A DNA stretch of 64,000 bases. It comes from Phenylobacterium sp. RIFCSPHIGHO2_01_FULL_69_31. GTDB taxonomy: Bacteria; Pseudomonadota; Alphaproteobacteria; Caulobacterales; Caulobacteraceae. Position numbers and translations under genes: made by a program. Under the pieces are notes generated by a model. The model was not told the DNA's origin. It did not search any database and saw only the letters and a program-made list of their open reading frames with translations. Location of the stretch: positions 1-64,000 of the forward strand of contig NZ_MHXN01000013.1 of assembly GCF_001824475.1 (NCBI RefSeq), given 5' to 3'. Shown here in pieces: positions 50,996 through 60,474 of the stretch. Numbering within the stretch: position 1 is the first letter of the stretch; every line of letters begins with the position of its first letter.

Positions 50996-51573
50996 CCGCC
51001 GTTCGCGAGTCGAAGGACAAAAGACCGGATGTCGGAGGGCCAGCCGGCGGCCCGGGCCTCCAGCGCCTCAAGGTCGCCGGCGAAGAGGGCTCTGCTCGCC
51101 TCCTCGAAGCCGGGCAGGTCGCCCGCCAGCGCCGACATCACGCGATAGGCCGCCTCGCGCGCCAAACGAATCCGGTCGGGGCCGGTGTCGGCGCGCCGCG
51201 CCTCCTCTACCAGTCGGCGGAGCGTGGCCGATGCGCCGCCGGGCTGACCGGCCAGCCACTCCCAATGGCGCGGGAGGAGCGTCACTTCGCGGGCCACCAC
51301 CCCCAGCTTCGGGCGGCCGCGGCCTGGCCGGGTCGAAGGGCCCGCAACTCTCGTGCGATACTCGGCGACCGCTGCGGCGGGACCATATCGCAGGTCGAGC
51401 TCGACCGGGCGCCCCGTGGCGTCCTCGAATATCTGGGGCGGCGAATCGACCGCGGCGTTGCTCGCTAGGATTCCGGCGACCGTCTCGATGGATCCAGCCG
51501 CGGCGAGCGTCTGACCGATGAACGCTGTGAAGGTCGCCGCGTGTTCCATTCGGCGCATGGCGTAAATGGCCAT
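50992..51573 (-). CDS. DUF2239 family protein
   Basis: 193 residues. FTAFIGQTLAAAGSIETVAGIL and GRPKLGVVAREVTLLPRHWEWLAGQPGGASATLRRLVEEARR are the defining blocks of this family. Function unknown. The ATG at 51549 (MEHAATF) is a likely alternative start. Marks the right boundary of the phage-like cluster. Confidence 0.85.
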   Translation of the reverse strand: MAIYAMRRMEHAATFTAFIGQTLAAAGSIETVAGILASNAAVDSPPQIFEDATGRPVELDLRYGPAAAVAEYRTRVAGPSTRPGRGRPKLGVVAREVTLLPRHWEWLAGQPGGASATLRRLVEEARRADTGPDRIRLAREAAYRVMSALAGDLPGFEEASRALFAGDLEALEARAAGWPSDIRSFVLRLANGG

Positions 51574-51702
51574 CCCCGTTGGGTCAATATAACCCGGATG
51601 AAAGTCGGGGCGCCGGGGAACGGCCGCGCATGACGATGCCGCGCGACGACTCCGCGCGCGCCGCTGAGGGCTCGGGCATCTGAAGGTTGGAGGAAGTGGA
51701 CG

Positions 51703-51733
51703 TTTCCCTAAGGCCGTGAGGGCCCTAGGGAAA
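51703..51733 (-). terminator. Hairpin downstream of tRNA-Thr
   Basis: On the minus strand TTTCCCTAGGGCC pairs with GGCCTTAGGGAAA, a 13-base stem with one G-T pair, starting four bases after the tRNA CCA end. A good transcript end or processing site. Confidence 0.7.
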
Positions 51734-51736
51734 CGA

Positions 51737-51811
<75 letters not shown>

Positions 51812-51908
51812 GAAGGCGGGCGCTATAGCGGGAGCCGGGCGCGGCGTGAAGCCCCAAATCGAACGGCGGGCGCTTGACGAGCGAGACGCCTCGCCGCACC
51901 TCCCTGGC

Positions 51909-52055
51909 ATGGCCGAGGACGACAAGGGCAAGAAGCGCGCGCAAGATCCGCGGGAGGCGAAGCTTGCGCAAGCGCTGCGGGCCAACCTGCGCCGTCGCAA
52001 GGTTCCCACCGCGAGCCAACCTGCGCAGAACGCTGACAAGTCCACGACTGATTGA
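51909..52055 (+). CDS. Small conserved basic protein upstream of murA
   Basis: 48 residues: [31 protein letters not shown]... Short proteins with an [10 protein letters not shown] tail are widespread just before murA in alphaproteobacteria. A longer start at 51846 exists. Function unknown. Confidence 0.6.
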   Translation: MAEDDKGKKRAQDPREAKLAQALRANLRRRKVPTASQPAQNADKSTTD

Positions 52056-52144
52056 CGACTTGGCGGGTTCCGGCCCGGCAGGCTAGATACCCGCCGGAGG
52101 CGCCGCAGAGGAAAGCGGCCCGGGCCCGTTTCGAAGGATATCGA

Positions 52145-53437
52145 TTGGATCGCATCGCCATCACCGGCGGCGCGCGGCTGCAGGGGGAAATCCCCATCAG
52201 CGGCGCCAAGAACTCGGCCATCAAGCTGATGGCGGCGAGCCTCCTCACCGAGGAGCCGCTGCGGCTGACCAACATGCCGCGGCTCGCCGACACGCGATTC
52301 CTGGGGCGGCTGCTGCAGCGCCTGGGCACGGAGGTCGTCGAATCGGAGGGTCCCGACGGGGCCGAAACCCTGCTGACGACCCGCGAGATCGTGAGCGGCT
52401 TCGCGCCCTACGACCTGGTCCGGCAGATGCGCGCCTCGTTCAATGTGCTGGGACCGCTGCTGGCGCGCACCGGGCAGGCCAAGGTGTCGCTGCCGGGGGG
52501 ATGCACGATCGGCGCCCGCCCCGTGGACCTGCACTTGAAGGCCCTGGAAGCCTTGGGCGCCAAGATCGACCTGCACGAGGGCTATGTGTACGCCCAGGCG
52601 CCACGGGGCCTGACCGGGGGCGAGGTCGTGTTCCCCTTCGTCTCGGTCGGCGCGACCGAGCACACGCTGCTGGCCGCCGTGCTGGCGCAGGGCGATACGG
52701 TGATGGAGAACTCGGCCTGCGAGCCCGAGATCACCGATCTGGCCGATTGCCTCAACAAGATGGGCGCGCGGGTGACGGGCGCGGGCACGCCCACCATCCA
52801 GATCCAGGGCGTCGCCCGCCTGAGCGGTGCGACCCATGCCGTGCTGCCGGACCGCATCGAGACGGGCACATATGCCCTGGCGGCGGCCATGGCCGGGGGC
52901 GAGGTGCGGCTCACCCGGACCCGCAGCGATTTCATCCAGGCGCTGATCGACAAGATGGTCGAGGCCGGCGTCGAGGTGACGCCGCATAACGACGGCCTGA
53001 CCGTGAAGCGCAACGGCGGCCGGCTGAGGCCGGTGGAAGTGACGACCGATCCCTATCCCGGCTTCGCCACCGATCTGCAGGCGCAGTTCATGGCCCTGAT
53101 GACCCTGGCCGACGGCGAGAGCATCATCCGCGAGACGATTTTCGAGAACCGGTTCATGCACGTGCCCGAACTGGGCCGGTTGGGCGCGGACATCTCGGTC
53201 CACGGCGGCGAGGCGCGAGTGCGCGGCGTGGAGCGCCTGGAAGGCGCCCAGGTGATGGCGACGGACCTTCGGGCCTCTGTGAGCCTGGTCATCGCGGGCC
53301 TCGCGGCGCACGGCGAGACCGTGGTCAACCGCGTCTACCACCTGGACCGCGGGTTCGAGCGCCTGGAAGAGAAGCTGAGCGCGTGCGGCGCGCAGATCCG
53401 GCGTCTGAAGGGCGAAGGCGGCGAGGAGACGGAATAG
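52145..53437 (+). CDS. murA: UDP-N-acetylglucosamine 1-carboxyvinyltransferase
   Basis: 430 residues. First committed step of peptidoglycan synthesis: enolpyruvyl transfer from PEP to UDP-GlcNAc. Lys22 in ISGAKNSA and the catalytic Cys120 in [15 protein letters not shown] are present, so it is of the fosfomycin-sensitive Cys type. RIETGTY and [13 protein letters not shown] are family blocks. TTG start at 52145 with GAAGGA upstream. Followed by DUF2948 and hisD, a conserved order. Confidence 0.96.
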   Translation: MDRIAITGGARLQGEIPISGAKNSAIKLMAASLLTEEPLRLTNMPRLADTRFLGRLLQRLGTEVVESEGPDGAETLLTTREIVSGFAPYDLVRQMRASFNVLGPLLARTGQAKVSLPGGCTIGARPVDLHLKALEALGAKIDLHEGYVYAQAPRGLTGGEVVFPFVSVGATEHTLLAAVLAQGDTVMENSACEPEITDLADCLNKMGARVTGAGTPTIQIQGVARLSGATHAVLPDRIETGTYALAAAMAGGEVRLTRTRSDFIQALIDKMVEAGVEVTPHNDGLTVKRNGGRLRPVEVTTDPYPGFATDLQAQFMALMTLADGESIIRETIFENRFMHVPELGRLGADISVHGGEARVRGVERLEGAQVMATDLRASVSLVIAGLAAHGETVVNRVYHLDRGFERLEEKLSACGAQIRRLKGEGGEETE

Positions 53438-53441
53438 GCCG

Positions 53442-53867
53442 ATGGCCGACCCAAGCCCCCTCCGACTGTTGGCGCAGGACCAAGACGATCTGCCCGTGAT
53501 CTCTGCCGCCCTGCAGGACGCCATCGCAAAGGTCGGCGACATCTCCTACGAGGCCAAGGCCCGGCGGCTGACCATCGCCTTCAACCGCTTCCGTTGGGAA
53601 GCCGGGAGCCGGCAACGCGTGCGTTCGGCCCTGCAGGTGGGGGGCGTGCTGGCGCTTCAGGCCCGCAAGATTCGCCGGGACCGCCGCGATGCGGTCGTAG
53701 AACTGCTGGCGATAGGGTTTGAGCCTGGCGAGCCGCCCGGCGGCGTCCTGACGCTGAGTTTCGCGGGCGGCGGCGACCTGCGTGCGGATGTGGAATGCAT
53801 CGACGCGGTGCTTGCGGACGTCTCGGAGCCCTGGCCTACGCCCCGCGCGCCTGCACACGAGGCCTGA
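53442..53867 (+). CDS. DUF2948 family protein
   Basis: 141 residues. LRLLAQDQDDLPVISAALQDAIAKVGDISYEAKARRLTIAFNRFRWE is the family's hallmark, and GGVLTLSFAGGGDLRADVECIDAVLADVSEPW ends it. Found between murA and hisD in many alphaproteobacteria. Function unknown. Starts four bases after the murA stop. Confidence 0.88.
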   Translation: MADPSPLRLLAQDQDDLPVISAALQDAIAKVGDISYEAKARRLTIAFNRFRWEAGSRQRVRSALQVGGVLALQARKIRRDRRDAVVELLAIGFEPGEPPGGVLTLSFAGGGDLRADVECIDAVLADVSEPWPTPRAPAHEA

Positions 53868-53910
53868 CCGAGAGTGGTCTTGGCCGGGCTGCGCCGCTAA
53901 AGAGCGGCCC

Positions 53911-55197
53911 ATGCGCCGCTTTCGCTCTTCCGAACCAGGATTCCGGGCCGCCTTCTCGGCCTTCGTCAACGAACGCCGCGACACGCCCGAAGATGTCGAT
54001 GCGGTGGTCCGGGATGTGCTGGCGGCGGTCCGCGCCGAAGGCGTCACGGCGTTGCTGCGCTATGCGCATGAATTCGACCGGGTCGAACTGACGGAAGCCA
54101 CGCTGCGGGTCAGTGCGGAGGAGATCGCCGAGGGCGCGGCGGCGTGCCCGGGCGAGGTTCGCGAAGCCATCGCCTTCGCCGCGCGCCGGATCCGCGCCTA
54201 CCATGAGCGGCAGCGCCCCGCCGATCAGCATTTCGTGGATGAGGCCGGGGTTGAACTGGGCTGGCGGTGGACGCCGCTGGAGTCGGTCGGAATCTATGTT
54301 CCCGGCGGGCGGGCCGCCTATCCCTCCACCGTTCTCATGAACGCCGTGCCGGCGGCGGCTGCCGGCGTGGCGCGCATCGCCATGGTCACGCCACCGGGAC
54401 GTTTGCAGCCGGCCGTACTGGCGGCGGCGCAGGAGGCTGGCGTCACCGAAATCTGGCGGGTGGGCGGGGCCCAGGCCGTGGCCGCCCTGGCATATGGCGC
54501 CGGCCCGATCAAGCCTGTGGACAAGATCGTGGGCCCCGGAAACGCGTTCGTCACGGCGGCGAAGCGGCGGGTCTACGGCGTCGTCGGCATCGACGCCCTG
54601 GCCGGGCCTTCGGAGATCGTCGTCGTCGCCGACGGCGCAAGCAATCCGCAGTGGATCGCCGCCGATCTGCTCTCGCAGGCCGAGCACGACCCGGCCGCCC
54701 AGGCCATCCTGATCACCGACGACGAGGCTTTCGCGGGTCGGGTGGAGGCTGCGGTCGAGGAGCAACTGGGGGCGCTTTCCACCGGCGAGGACGCACGCGC
54801 CTCGTGGCGCGACCATGGCGCGATCGTCATCGCGCCGCTGGACGAGGCTCCTGGCCTGGTTGACGAGATCGCCCCCGAGCACGTGGAGTTCGCGCTGGAC
54901 GAGCCCGAGCGGCTGGCCGACCGGGTCCGCCACGCCGGCGCAATCTTCCTCGGCCGGCACGCCCCGGAAGCGGTCGGCGACTATGTGGCCGGATCGAACC
55001 ACGTCCTGCCTACGAGCCGGGCGGCGCGGTTCTCCTCGGGCCTGTCGCTCTATGACTTCCTGAAACGCACGTCGCTGGTGAAGTGCGACGCCGAATCGTT
55101 CGCGCGGCTGGCGCCGTCCACCATCGCCCTTGCGGAGGCGGAGGGCCTTCCGGCCCACGCCCGATCGGCGGCAATCCGGCTGGGGCAGGGGCGCTAG
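53911..55197 (+). CDS. hisD: Histidinol dehydrogenase
   Basis: 428 residues. Catalyses the last two steps of histidine synthesis: L-histidinol to L-histidine with two NAD and zinc. Motifs: GIYVPGGRAAYPSTVLMNAVPA, VGPGNAFVTAAKR, GIDALAGPSEIVVVAD, AEHDP, IAPEHVEF and GSNHVLPT. The zinc and catalytic His residues are in the last three. The MscS gene begins immediately after its stop. Confidence 0.96.
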   Translation: MRRFRSSEPGFRAAFSAFVNERRDTPEDVDAVVRDVLAAVRAEGVTALLRYAHEFDRVELTEATLRVSAEEIAEGAAACPGEVREAIAFAARRIRAYHERQRPADQHFVDEAGVELGWRWTPLESVGIYVPGGRAAYPSTVLMNAVPAAAAGVARIAMVTPPGRLQPAVLAAAQEAGVTEIWRVGGAQAVAALAYGAGPIKPVDKIVGPGNAFVTAAKRRVYGVVGIDALAGPSEIVVVADGASNPQWIAADLLSQAEHDPAAQAILITDDEAFAGRVEAAVEEQLGALSTGEDARASWRDHGAIVIAPLDEAPGLVDEIAPEHVEFALDEPERLADRVRHAGAIFLGRHAPEAVGDYVAGSNHVLPTSRAARFSSGLSLYDFLKRTSLVKCDAESFARLAPSTIALAEAEGLPAHARSAAIRLGQGR

Positions 55198-56424
55198 GTG
55201 TTCGCTGCGGAGGCGCCGGCCAAGGCCGCAGCGGCGGCCGAGCCGACCAAGCCGAGCTTCACCGAGCAACTCGTGACCTCGACGACGGCGGCGATCGACC
55301 ACATCCTGGGCCTCGATCCGGTCGAAGCTGGCATCAACGCGGCCCTATCGGTGGGCGTGGTGCTGGCGGTCTACGGCGTGCTCTGGGTGGTGCGCCGGCT
55401 GTCGGACCATTGGCTCGCGCGCGTCCATGTCGGCGGCGCGGAGGACGAGGCGGCCCGCACGCAGCAGGCCGCCCGCTTCACTTGGGGCCTGGTGCGCCTG
55501 GCGGCGGTCGTGGGCGTCGTCGTGCTGGTCCTGGGGATCTGGGGCGTGGACGCGAGGGCCTGGCTATCGGGCGACGCGGGCGCGCGGCTGGTTCGCCTCG
55601 GGCTGGTGATCATCATCGCCACGGCGCTGGTCGAGATCTCCGGCTTCATCATCAAGCGTCTGGTGGGCGGCTTTGCGCGCCGCAGCGCCGATCCGCGCCG
55701 GGCCGCGCAACTGCGGACGCTCGGCCCGATCCTCACCGGTTGCGCTCAGACGGTGCTGGTCGTGGTCGGCGGGCTGACGATCCTGACCGAACTGGGCCTG
55801 AAGGTCGGGCCCATCCTGGCCAGTGCGGGTGTTCTCGGCATCGCCGTCGGGTTCGGCGCGCAGACGCTGGTGAAGGACTTCCTGACCGGCCTGTTCCTGA
55901 TCGCCGAGGACGTCGTCTCGGTGGGCGACAATGTGGAGATAGGCGGCTTCAGCGGCGTGGTCGAGGCCATGACGCTCCGAACGATCCGGCTGCGCGACGC
56001 CAACGCCACGCTGCACATCTTCCCCTACAGCGAAGCCCAGGTCATCCATAACCGGACCAAGGTGTTCTCATCGTATCTGGCGGAAATCCCGGTCAGCTAC
56101 GATACCGACCTGGATCGGGCGCTGGCGGTGATCCAGCAGGTCGGCGACGACCTGCGCGCCGATCCGGCCTTCAAGAAGCAGATCACCAAGCCGTTCGAGG
56201 TGATGGGGGTCGATCGGCTGGCGGACAACGCCGTCTACATTAAGGCGCGCTTCATAACTGAGCCTCGCGCGCAGTGGGATGTCGGCCGCGAGTTCAACCG
56301 GCGGCTCAAGAACGCGTTCGAGGGGGCTCGCATCCTGGCGCCGGTGAAGACCACGCCGGTACAGGCCCAGCCGCTGGAAGACCGCGCGCCGCCGGCGCCG
56401 CCCGGACCCGGACCCGGAAGCTGA
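55198..56424 (+). CDS. Mechanosensitive ion channel (MscS family)
   Basis: 408 residues, GTG start adjoining the hisD stop. Four membrane helices, then the pore helix and beta domain: LASAGVLGIAVGFGAQTLVKDFLTGLFLIAEDVVSVGDNVEIGGFSGVVEAMTLRTIRLRD is the classic MscS core. Gly/Ala packing in the pore helix is intact. Protects against osmotic down-shock. A Pro-rich C-terminal tail is present. Confidence 0.92.
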   Translation: MFAAEAPAKAAAAAEPTKPSFTEQLVTSTTAAIDHILGLDPVEAGINAALSVGVVLAVYGVLWVVRRLSDHWLARVHVGGAEDEAARTQQAARFTWGLVRLAAVVGVVVLVLGIWGVDARAWLSGDAGARLVRLGLVIIIATALVEISGFIIKRLVGGFARRSADPRRAAQLRTLGPILTGCAQTVLVVVGGLTILTELGLKVGPILASAGVLGIAVGFGAQTLVKDFLTGLFLIAEDVVSVGDNVEIGGFSGVVEAMTLRTIRLRDANATLHIFPYSEAQVIHNRTKVFSSYLAEIPVSYDTDLDRALAVIQQVGDDLRADPAFKKQITKPFEVMGVDRLADNAVYIKARFITEPRAQWDVGREFNRRLKNAFEGARILAPVKTTPVQAQPLEDRAPPAPPGPGPGS

Positions 56425-56517
56425 ACAATTCCTGTCAGGGCTGGTCTTGGGCCCGTTCAGGCTGTGCCGACTAGAAGCTCGGTCATCGAACTGAACGCAG
56501 AGGACGGAGCAAGACCC

Positions 56518-57090
56518 ATGCGGACCCTGAAGACGACGACGACCGGTGGCGGTGTGGCTGCAGCGATCCTGGCCGGAGCCCTCGCGCTGGGCGGCGCCTC
56601 GAGCGCGAGCGCCGGCGTCACCGGCTGCTCAGCGCCGGGTGGCAAGCAGGAGGCCGGCGCGGTGATCGGCGCCCTGGTGGGTGGCGTGATCGGCAACAAG
56701 GTCGGCGGGCGTCACGCCACCGGTGAGACGATCGCAGGCGCCGCCGTGGGTGCGGCGGCCGGCTCCGCCATCGGCTGCGAGGCGCAGAAGAGCCGTGCGC
56801 AGAACGCCGGGACCTATGTGCAGAACGGCTACCGCCTCCAGCGCAACATTTCGCCGGCGGCCTACAGCCGGATCGGAGAGGTCTTCGTGGCGGAGAGCGG
56901 CGTCAACCTTCGCGCGGCGCCCACCACGAATTCGACCCGCGTCGGTCGGCTGCAGCGCGGCGAGCGGTTCCAGGCCCTCGCCGAGGTGCGGGGCAGCGAC
57001 TGGATCCTCGTCGGTCACGATGGGGTTGGGGTCGGCTACGTTCGTAGCGACTTCGTCCGCCCGACCGGTCACCGCTACGCCGGCCGCTAG
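56518..57090 (+). CDS. Secreted glycine-zipper / SH3-domain protein
   Basis: 190 residues. Signal peptide (VAAAILAGALALGGASSASA), a glycine-zipper segment (AGAVIGALVGGVIGNKVGGRHATGETIAGAAVGAAAGSAIG) and a bacterial SH3 domain (SGVNLRAAPTTNSTRVGRLQRGERFQALAEVRGSDWILVG). Likely an envelope or peptidoglycan-binding protein. Own terminator downstream. Confidence 0.82.
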   Translation: MRTLKTTTTGGGVAAAILAGALALGGASSASAGVTGCSAPGGKQEAGAVIGALVGGVIGNKVGGRHATGETIAGAAVGAAAGSAIGCEAQKSRAQNAGTYVQNGYRLQRNISPAAYSRIGEVFVAESGVNLRAAPTTNSTRVGRLQRGERFQALAEVRGSDWILVGHDGVGVGYVRSDFVRPTGHRYAGR

Positions 57091-57108
57091 AGCCGCCGCT
57101 CAACGGAT

Positions 57109-57144
57109 AACGCCCGGCGCCCAGGACGTGCCGGGCGTTTTTTT
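57109..57144 (+). terminator. Rho-independent terminator after the SH3-domain gene
   Basis: AACGCCCGGC and GCCGGGCGTT form a 10-bp stem, followed by a run of T. Confidence 0.88.
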
Positions 57145-57219
57145 GCGTCCTAAGGGCGCTCTTCGCTGCTGCGGGATGACGACAGCCCCCGGTTTGCAAT
57201 AAAGCTCGGCTGCGAACCC

Positions 57220-57699
57220 ATGGCCGACGACCCAAAGAAGATTCACCGGCTGCAGTCCGTCGAGCTTGACGAAGAGTCGCTCGCGGCGGTTTCGCGCGAC
57301 CAGGAACAGGAACGCCAGATCGCGATCTTCGACCTGCTGGAGGACAACTTCTTCTTCCCGGAGGGGGCGGAGGGCGGGCCTTACGACCTGCGCATGGGCC
57401 TGCTAGAGAACAGGTTGGTGCTGGACGTGCGGGGCCCCACCTACGAGCGTCGCCACATCCTGTCGCTCTCGCCGTTCCGAACGCTGATCAAAGACTACTT
57501 CATGATCTGCGACAGCTACTACCAAGCCATCCGCAGCTCCACGCCGCAGCAGATCGAGGCCTTGGACATGGGGCGGCGCGGGCTCCACAACGAAGCGTCC
57601 GAACTGCTTCGGGCGCGGCTGGCCGGGAAGATCGAGACCGACCTCGACACCGCGCGCCGCCTTTTCACGTTGATCTGCGCCCTGCACTGGCGGGGCTGA
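57220..57699 (+). CDS. UPF0262 family protein
   Basis: 159 residues. [56 protein letters not shown] is the conserved block. Function unknown. It precedes a low-molecular-weight phosphatase gene by six bases, a pairing often kept in this lineage. Confidence 0.9.
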   Translation: MADDPKKIHRLQSVELDEESLAAVSRDQEQERQIAIFDLLEDNFFFPEGAEGGPYDLRMGLLENRLVLDVRGPTYERRHILSLSPFRTLIKDYFMICDSYYQAIRSSTPQQIEALDMGRRGLHNEASELLRARLAGKIETDLDTARRLFTLICALHWRG

Positions 57700-57705
57700 C
57701 GCCGG

Positions 57706-58173
57706 ATGGCCAGCGACCCCGGGAAACGGCTGCCCGATGCCGTCCTCTTCTGCTGCAACTTCAACCAGGTGCGCTCGCCCATGGCCGAGGCGCTGATGAA
57801 GCACCTGATCGGCACCCGGATTTTCGTCGACAGCTGCGGCCTGAGGCGCGCGAGATTCGATCCGGACGTGGACGACATGGAGGTCGATCCGCTGGCCGCC
57901 CAGGTGATGAAGGAGTTGGGCGTCGACCTCACCCGGCATCGCTGCAAGACGTTCGCGGAGCTGGAAGACGACTCCTTCGACCTCGTCATCTCCCTGACTC
58001 CGGAAGCCCAGCACCGGGCGGTCGAACTCGCCCGCGGTCGGTCGGCGGAGATCGAGTACTGGCCCACCCAGGATCCGACCCTGACCGAGGGCTCGCGCGA
58101 GCACAGGCTGGAGGCTTACCGGCAGGTTCGCGACGGCCTAGCGGAGCGCATCGTCCGTCGCTTCGGCGGCTGA
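57706..58173 (+). CDS. Low-molecular-weight protein-tyrosine-phosphatase-like protein
   Basis: 155 residues. The P-loop CNFNQVRS (Cys17-x5-Arg23) and the general acid in YWPTQDPT match LMW phosphatases and arsenate reductases. No extra Cys pair typical of arsenate reductase is clear, so a protein phosphatase role is preferred. Six bases after UPF0262. Confidence 0.88.
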   Translation: MASDPGKRLPDAVLFCCNFNQVRSPMAEALMKHLIGTRIFVDSCGLRRARFDPDVDDMEVDPLAAQVMKELGVDLTRHRCKTFAELEDDSFDLVISLTPEAQHRAVELARGRSAEIEYWPTQDPTLTEGSREHRLEAYRQVRDGLAERIVRRFGG

Positions 58174-58292
58174 TCGGGGCCCATCGACCTTCTCCGCAGC
58201 GGCGCGCTATAGTCGCGTGTGCAGAATGCGGCTCGCGGCCAGACGGCGCGAGCCGTCGTCGTATGGAAGGCGTCGGGATCTAAGAGAGCTGC

Positions 58293-58511
58293 ATGGCGAA
58301 GGAAGAGCTGCTGGAGTTTCCGGGAACGGTGAGCGAGGTGCTGCCGAACGCGACCTTCCGGGTGAAACTCGAGAACGACCATGAGATCATCGCCCACACA
58401 GCCGGTAAGATGCGGAAGAATCGCATCCGGGTATCGGCCGGCGACAAGGTCCTGGTGGAGATGACTCCCTACGACCTGACCAAGGGCCGCATTACCTTCC
58501 GCATCCGCTGA
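58293..58511 (+). CDS. infA: Translation initiation factor IF-1
   Basis: 72 residues, the exact usual length. One OB fold: [53 protein letters not shown]. Binds the 30S A site during initiation. Confidence 0.97.
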   Translation: MAKEELLEFPGTVSEVLPNATFRVKLENDHEIIAHTAGKMRKNRIRVSAGDKVLVEMTPYDLTKGRITFRIR

Positions 58512-58529
58512 CTGACCTGAGGCGCCACC

Positions 58530-59114
58530 TTGACTGTTATGCCGCGCCTCGTCCTGGCCTCCGCGAGCCCCCGTCGACTGGATCTGTTGCGCCAGATTGG
58601 CCTCGTGCCGGACGCCGTGGAGGCCGCCGATCTCGACGAAACGCCCGAGCCTGACGAGACACCGCGCCGCCTGGCGTTGCGCCTCGCCGTCGCCAAGGCC
58701 GCGCATGTGGCCGCGCGCCACCCCGCGGCTCACGTGCTGGCGGCAGACACGGTGGTCGCGGTGGGCCGCCGCGTCCTGCCCAAGGCCGAGGACGACGCCG
58801 AGGTTCGCCATTGCCTCGAATTGCTGTCCGGTCGCGCCCACAAGGTCCTTACCGGCATCGCGGTGATGGCGCCGGGCGGCCGCACCGCTACCCGGCTGGT
58901 GGAGAGCCGCGTCCATTTCAAGCGCCTGACCAAGGCTGACGTCGAGGCCTACCTCGCGTGCGCGGAGGGCGTGGGCAAGGCCGGCGGCTATGCGATCCAG
59001 GGCCGCGCGGGGGCGCTGATCATCTCGCTGGAAGGCTCGTACTCCGGCGTCGTGGGCCTGCCGCTGTACGAGACCGCCAATCTGCTCACCGGCCTTGGAT
59101 TTCGCACGCCATGA
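58530..59114 (+). CDS. Maf-family nucleoside triphosphate pyrophosphatase
   Basis: 194 residues. LVLASASPRRLDLLRQIGL, AADTVVAVG and LSGRAHKVLTGIAV are the family motifs. Maf enzymes hydrolyse dTTP/UTP or modified nucleotides; the exact specificity is not read here. TTG start at 58530 with GAGG at normal distance; ATG 58539 is the alternative. Overlaps the next gene by ATGA. Confidence 0.93.
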   Translation: MTVMPRLVLASASPRRLDLLRQIGLVPDAVEAADLDETPEPDETPRRLALRLAVAKAAHVAARHPAAHVLAADTVVAVGRRVLPKAEDDAEVRHCLELLSGRAHKVLTGIAVMAPGGRTATRLVESRVHFKRLTKADVEAYLACAEGVGKAGGYAIQGRAGALIISLEGSYSGVVGLPLYETANLLTGLGFRTP

Positions 59115-60151
59115 GCGAGCGCCGGACCTTTCTCGACCGTGGCATTGGAGAGACCCGCGGCGTGGTCACCCTCGACGGCCGGCCGGAGCGGGTCATCCTG
59201 CGGCGCGATGAAGAGGACCTGCGGCTGGCGCTCGGCGCACGGCTCATTGCTCGGGTGGCGACCGTCGAGCCGGCCATCGGCGTCGCGTTCCTGGACCTCG
59301 GGGAGGGGCGGGAGGCCATGCTTCCCTTCAAGCCCGATGCACGGCCCGTGCGCGGCGGAGCGCTCGAGGTCGAAATCCGAAGCGAGGCGCGGGAAGGCAA
59401 GTTGGCCACGGCGCGACAGACAGGCGAAGGAGACGGGGCTCCGCGGCTTCTGCATCCTCCGCCCAGCGTAGCCGACATCCTTCGCAGCATCGTGCGGGAC
59501 TCGGATCCGGTCCAGGGTCGCGAGGCGCGCCAAGCCGCCGACGACGCCGAGGCCGAGGCGCTCGAGATTGTGCATCGGCTCCCCGGCGGGGGAGATATCG
59601 CCATCGAGCCTACCCGCGCGCTCACGTCGATCGACGTGGATCTCGGTGATCGAAAGGGACAGGATTCGAAGCGGGCCGCGCGCCACGCCAACCTGGCCGC
59701 CATCGCCGAGGGCGCTCGCCTGCTTCGACTGAAGGGTTTGGGCGGGCTGATCATCCTCGATCTGGTTGGACGCGGACACGACGGCGCCGCGCTGTTGGCG
59801 GCCGCGCGGCTCGCGTTTGCCCCTGACAATCCAGGCGTTGCGATTGGTCCCGTCGGGCGGTTCGGAACTATGGAGCTCTCGATCCCGCGTCGGACCCGAC
59901 CCGTCTCCGACTACCTCCTGCGGGCCGGCGGGGGGCTCGCCGACCGCGCGCTCGCGCAGCGCCTCGTCCGCCGGATCGAGGCCGAGGCGCAGACCGCGCC
60001 GGGCGCACGGATCGCGGCCACCTGCGCACCGGAGGTGGCCAAGGCGGCCGAGCCGCTCGTCGCCCTGCTGGCCGAACGCTACGGCGCCCGATTCAAGGTG
60101 TCGGCCGATCCATCGCAGCCGCGTGACCGTTTCGACGTTGCGCCGGCATGA
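59111..60151 (+). CDS. Ribonuclease E/G family protein, short form
   Basis: 346 residues. The catalytic region LTSIDVDLGD with its acidic residues and LLRLKGLGGLIILDLVG are the E/G core. It lacks most of the N-terminal S1 domain detail and the C-terminal scaffold of RNase E, so it is a compact relative found after maf in alphaproteobacteria. Probable endoribonuclease; the role in rRNA or mRNA turnover is not determined. Confidence 0.85.
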   Translation: MSERRTFLDRGIGETRGVVTLDGRPERVILRRDEEDLRLALGARLIARVATVEPAIGVAFLDLGEGREAMLPFKPDARPVRGGALEVEIRSEAREGKLATARQTGEGDGAPRLLHPPPSVADILRSIVRDSDPVQGREARQAADDAEAEALEIVHRLPGGGDIAIEPTRALTSIDVDLGDRKGQDSKRAARHANLAAIAEGARLLRLKGLGGLIILDLVGRGHDGAALLAAARLAFAPDNPGVAIGPVGRFGTMELSIPRRTRPVSDYLLRAGGGLADRALAQRLVRRIEAEAQTAPGARIAATCAPEVAKAAEPLVALLAERYGARFKVSADPSQPRDRFDVAPA

Positions 60152-60315
60152 GCGCCAAGTGTCCCATCTGCGGCAAGCTGCCCCAGCCGGAATATCGGCC
60201 GTTCTGTTCGCGGCGTTGCGCGGATGTCGACCTGCAGCGCTGGCTGACGGGCCGCTATGCGGTCCCGGCACAGGAGGACGAAGCCGGACCGGAGGCGGAA
60301 TCCTACGAAGATTGA
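60148..60315 (+). CDS. yacG: DNA gyrase inhibitor YacG
   Basis: 55 residues. Zinc ribbon with Cys5, Cys8 (CPIC), then FCSRRC (two Cys four apart), RCADVDLQRWLTGRYAVP. YacG binds gyrase B and inhibits it. Overlaps the RNase gene by ATGA. Confidence 0.93.
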   Translation: MSAKCPICGKLPQPEYRPFCSRRCADVDLQRWLTGRYAVPAQEDEAGPEAESYED

Positions 60316-60398
60316 GGGCGCGAAAAAACCGCGGCCCGGCTCGCTGGACTTACGCCGACGCCTCTTTTATAGAGCGGCTCCCGCGCGGCGGGGCCTAG

Positions 60399-60474
60399 GC
60401 CTGGGTAGCTCAGTTGGTAGAGCAGCGGATTGAAAATCCGCGTGTCGGTGGTTCGAATCCGCCCCCAGGCACCA
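60399..60474 (+). tRNA. tRNA-Phe (anticodon GAA)
   Basis: 76 bases with encoded CCA. Acceptor GCCTGGG/CCCAGGC, D-arm GCTCAGTTGGTAGAGC, anticodon stem-loop GCGGA-TTGAAAA-TCCGC and T-arm GGTGG-TTCGAAT-CCGCC. Confidence 0.96.

Noticed and set aside
56424..56460. CCTGTCAGGGCTGGT resembling part of the 73-bp repeat
   Set aside because: Similarity is limited to about ten bases and there is no SOS box or TTGACA.
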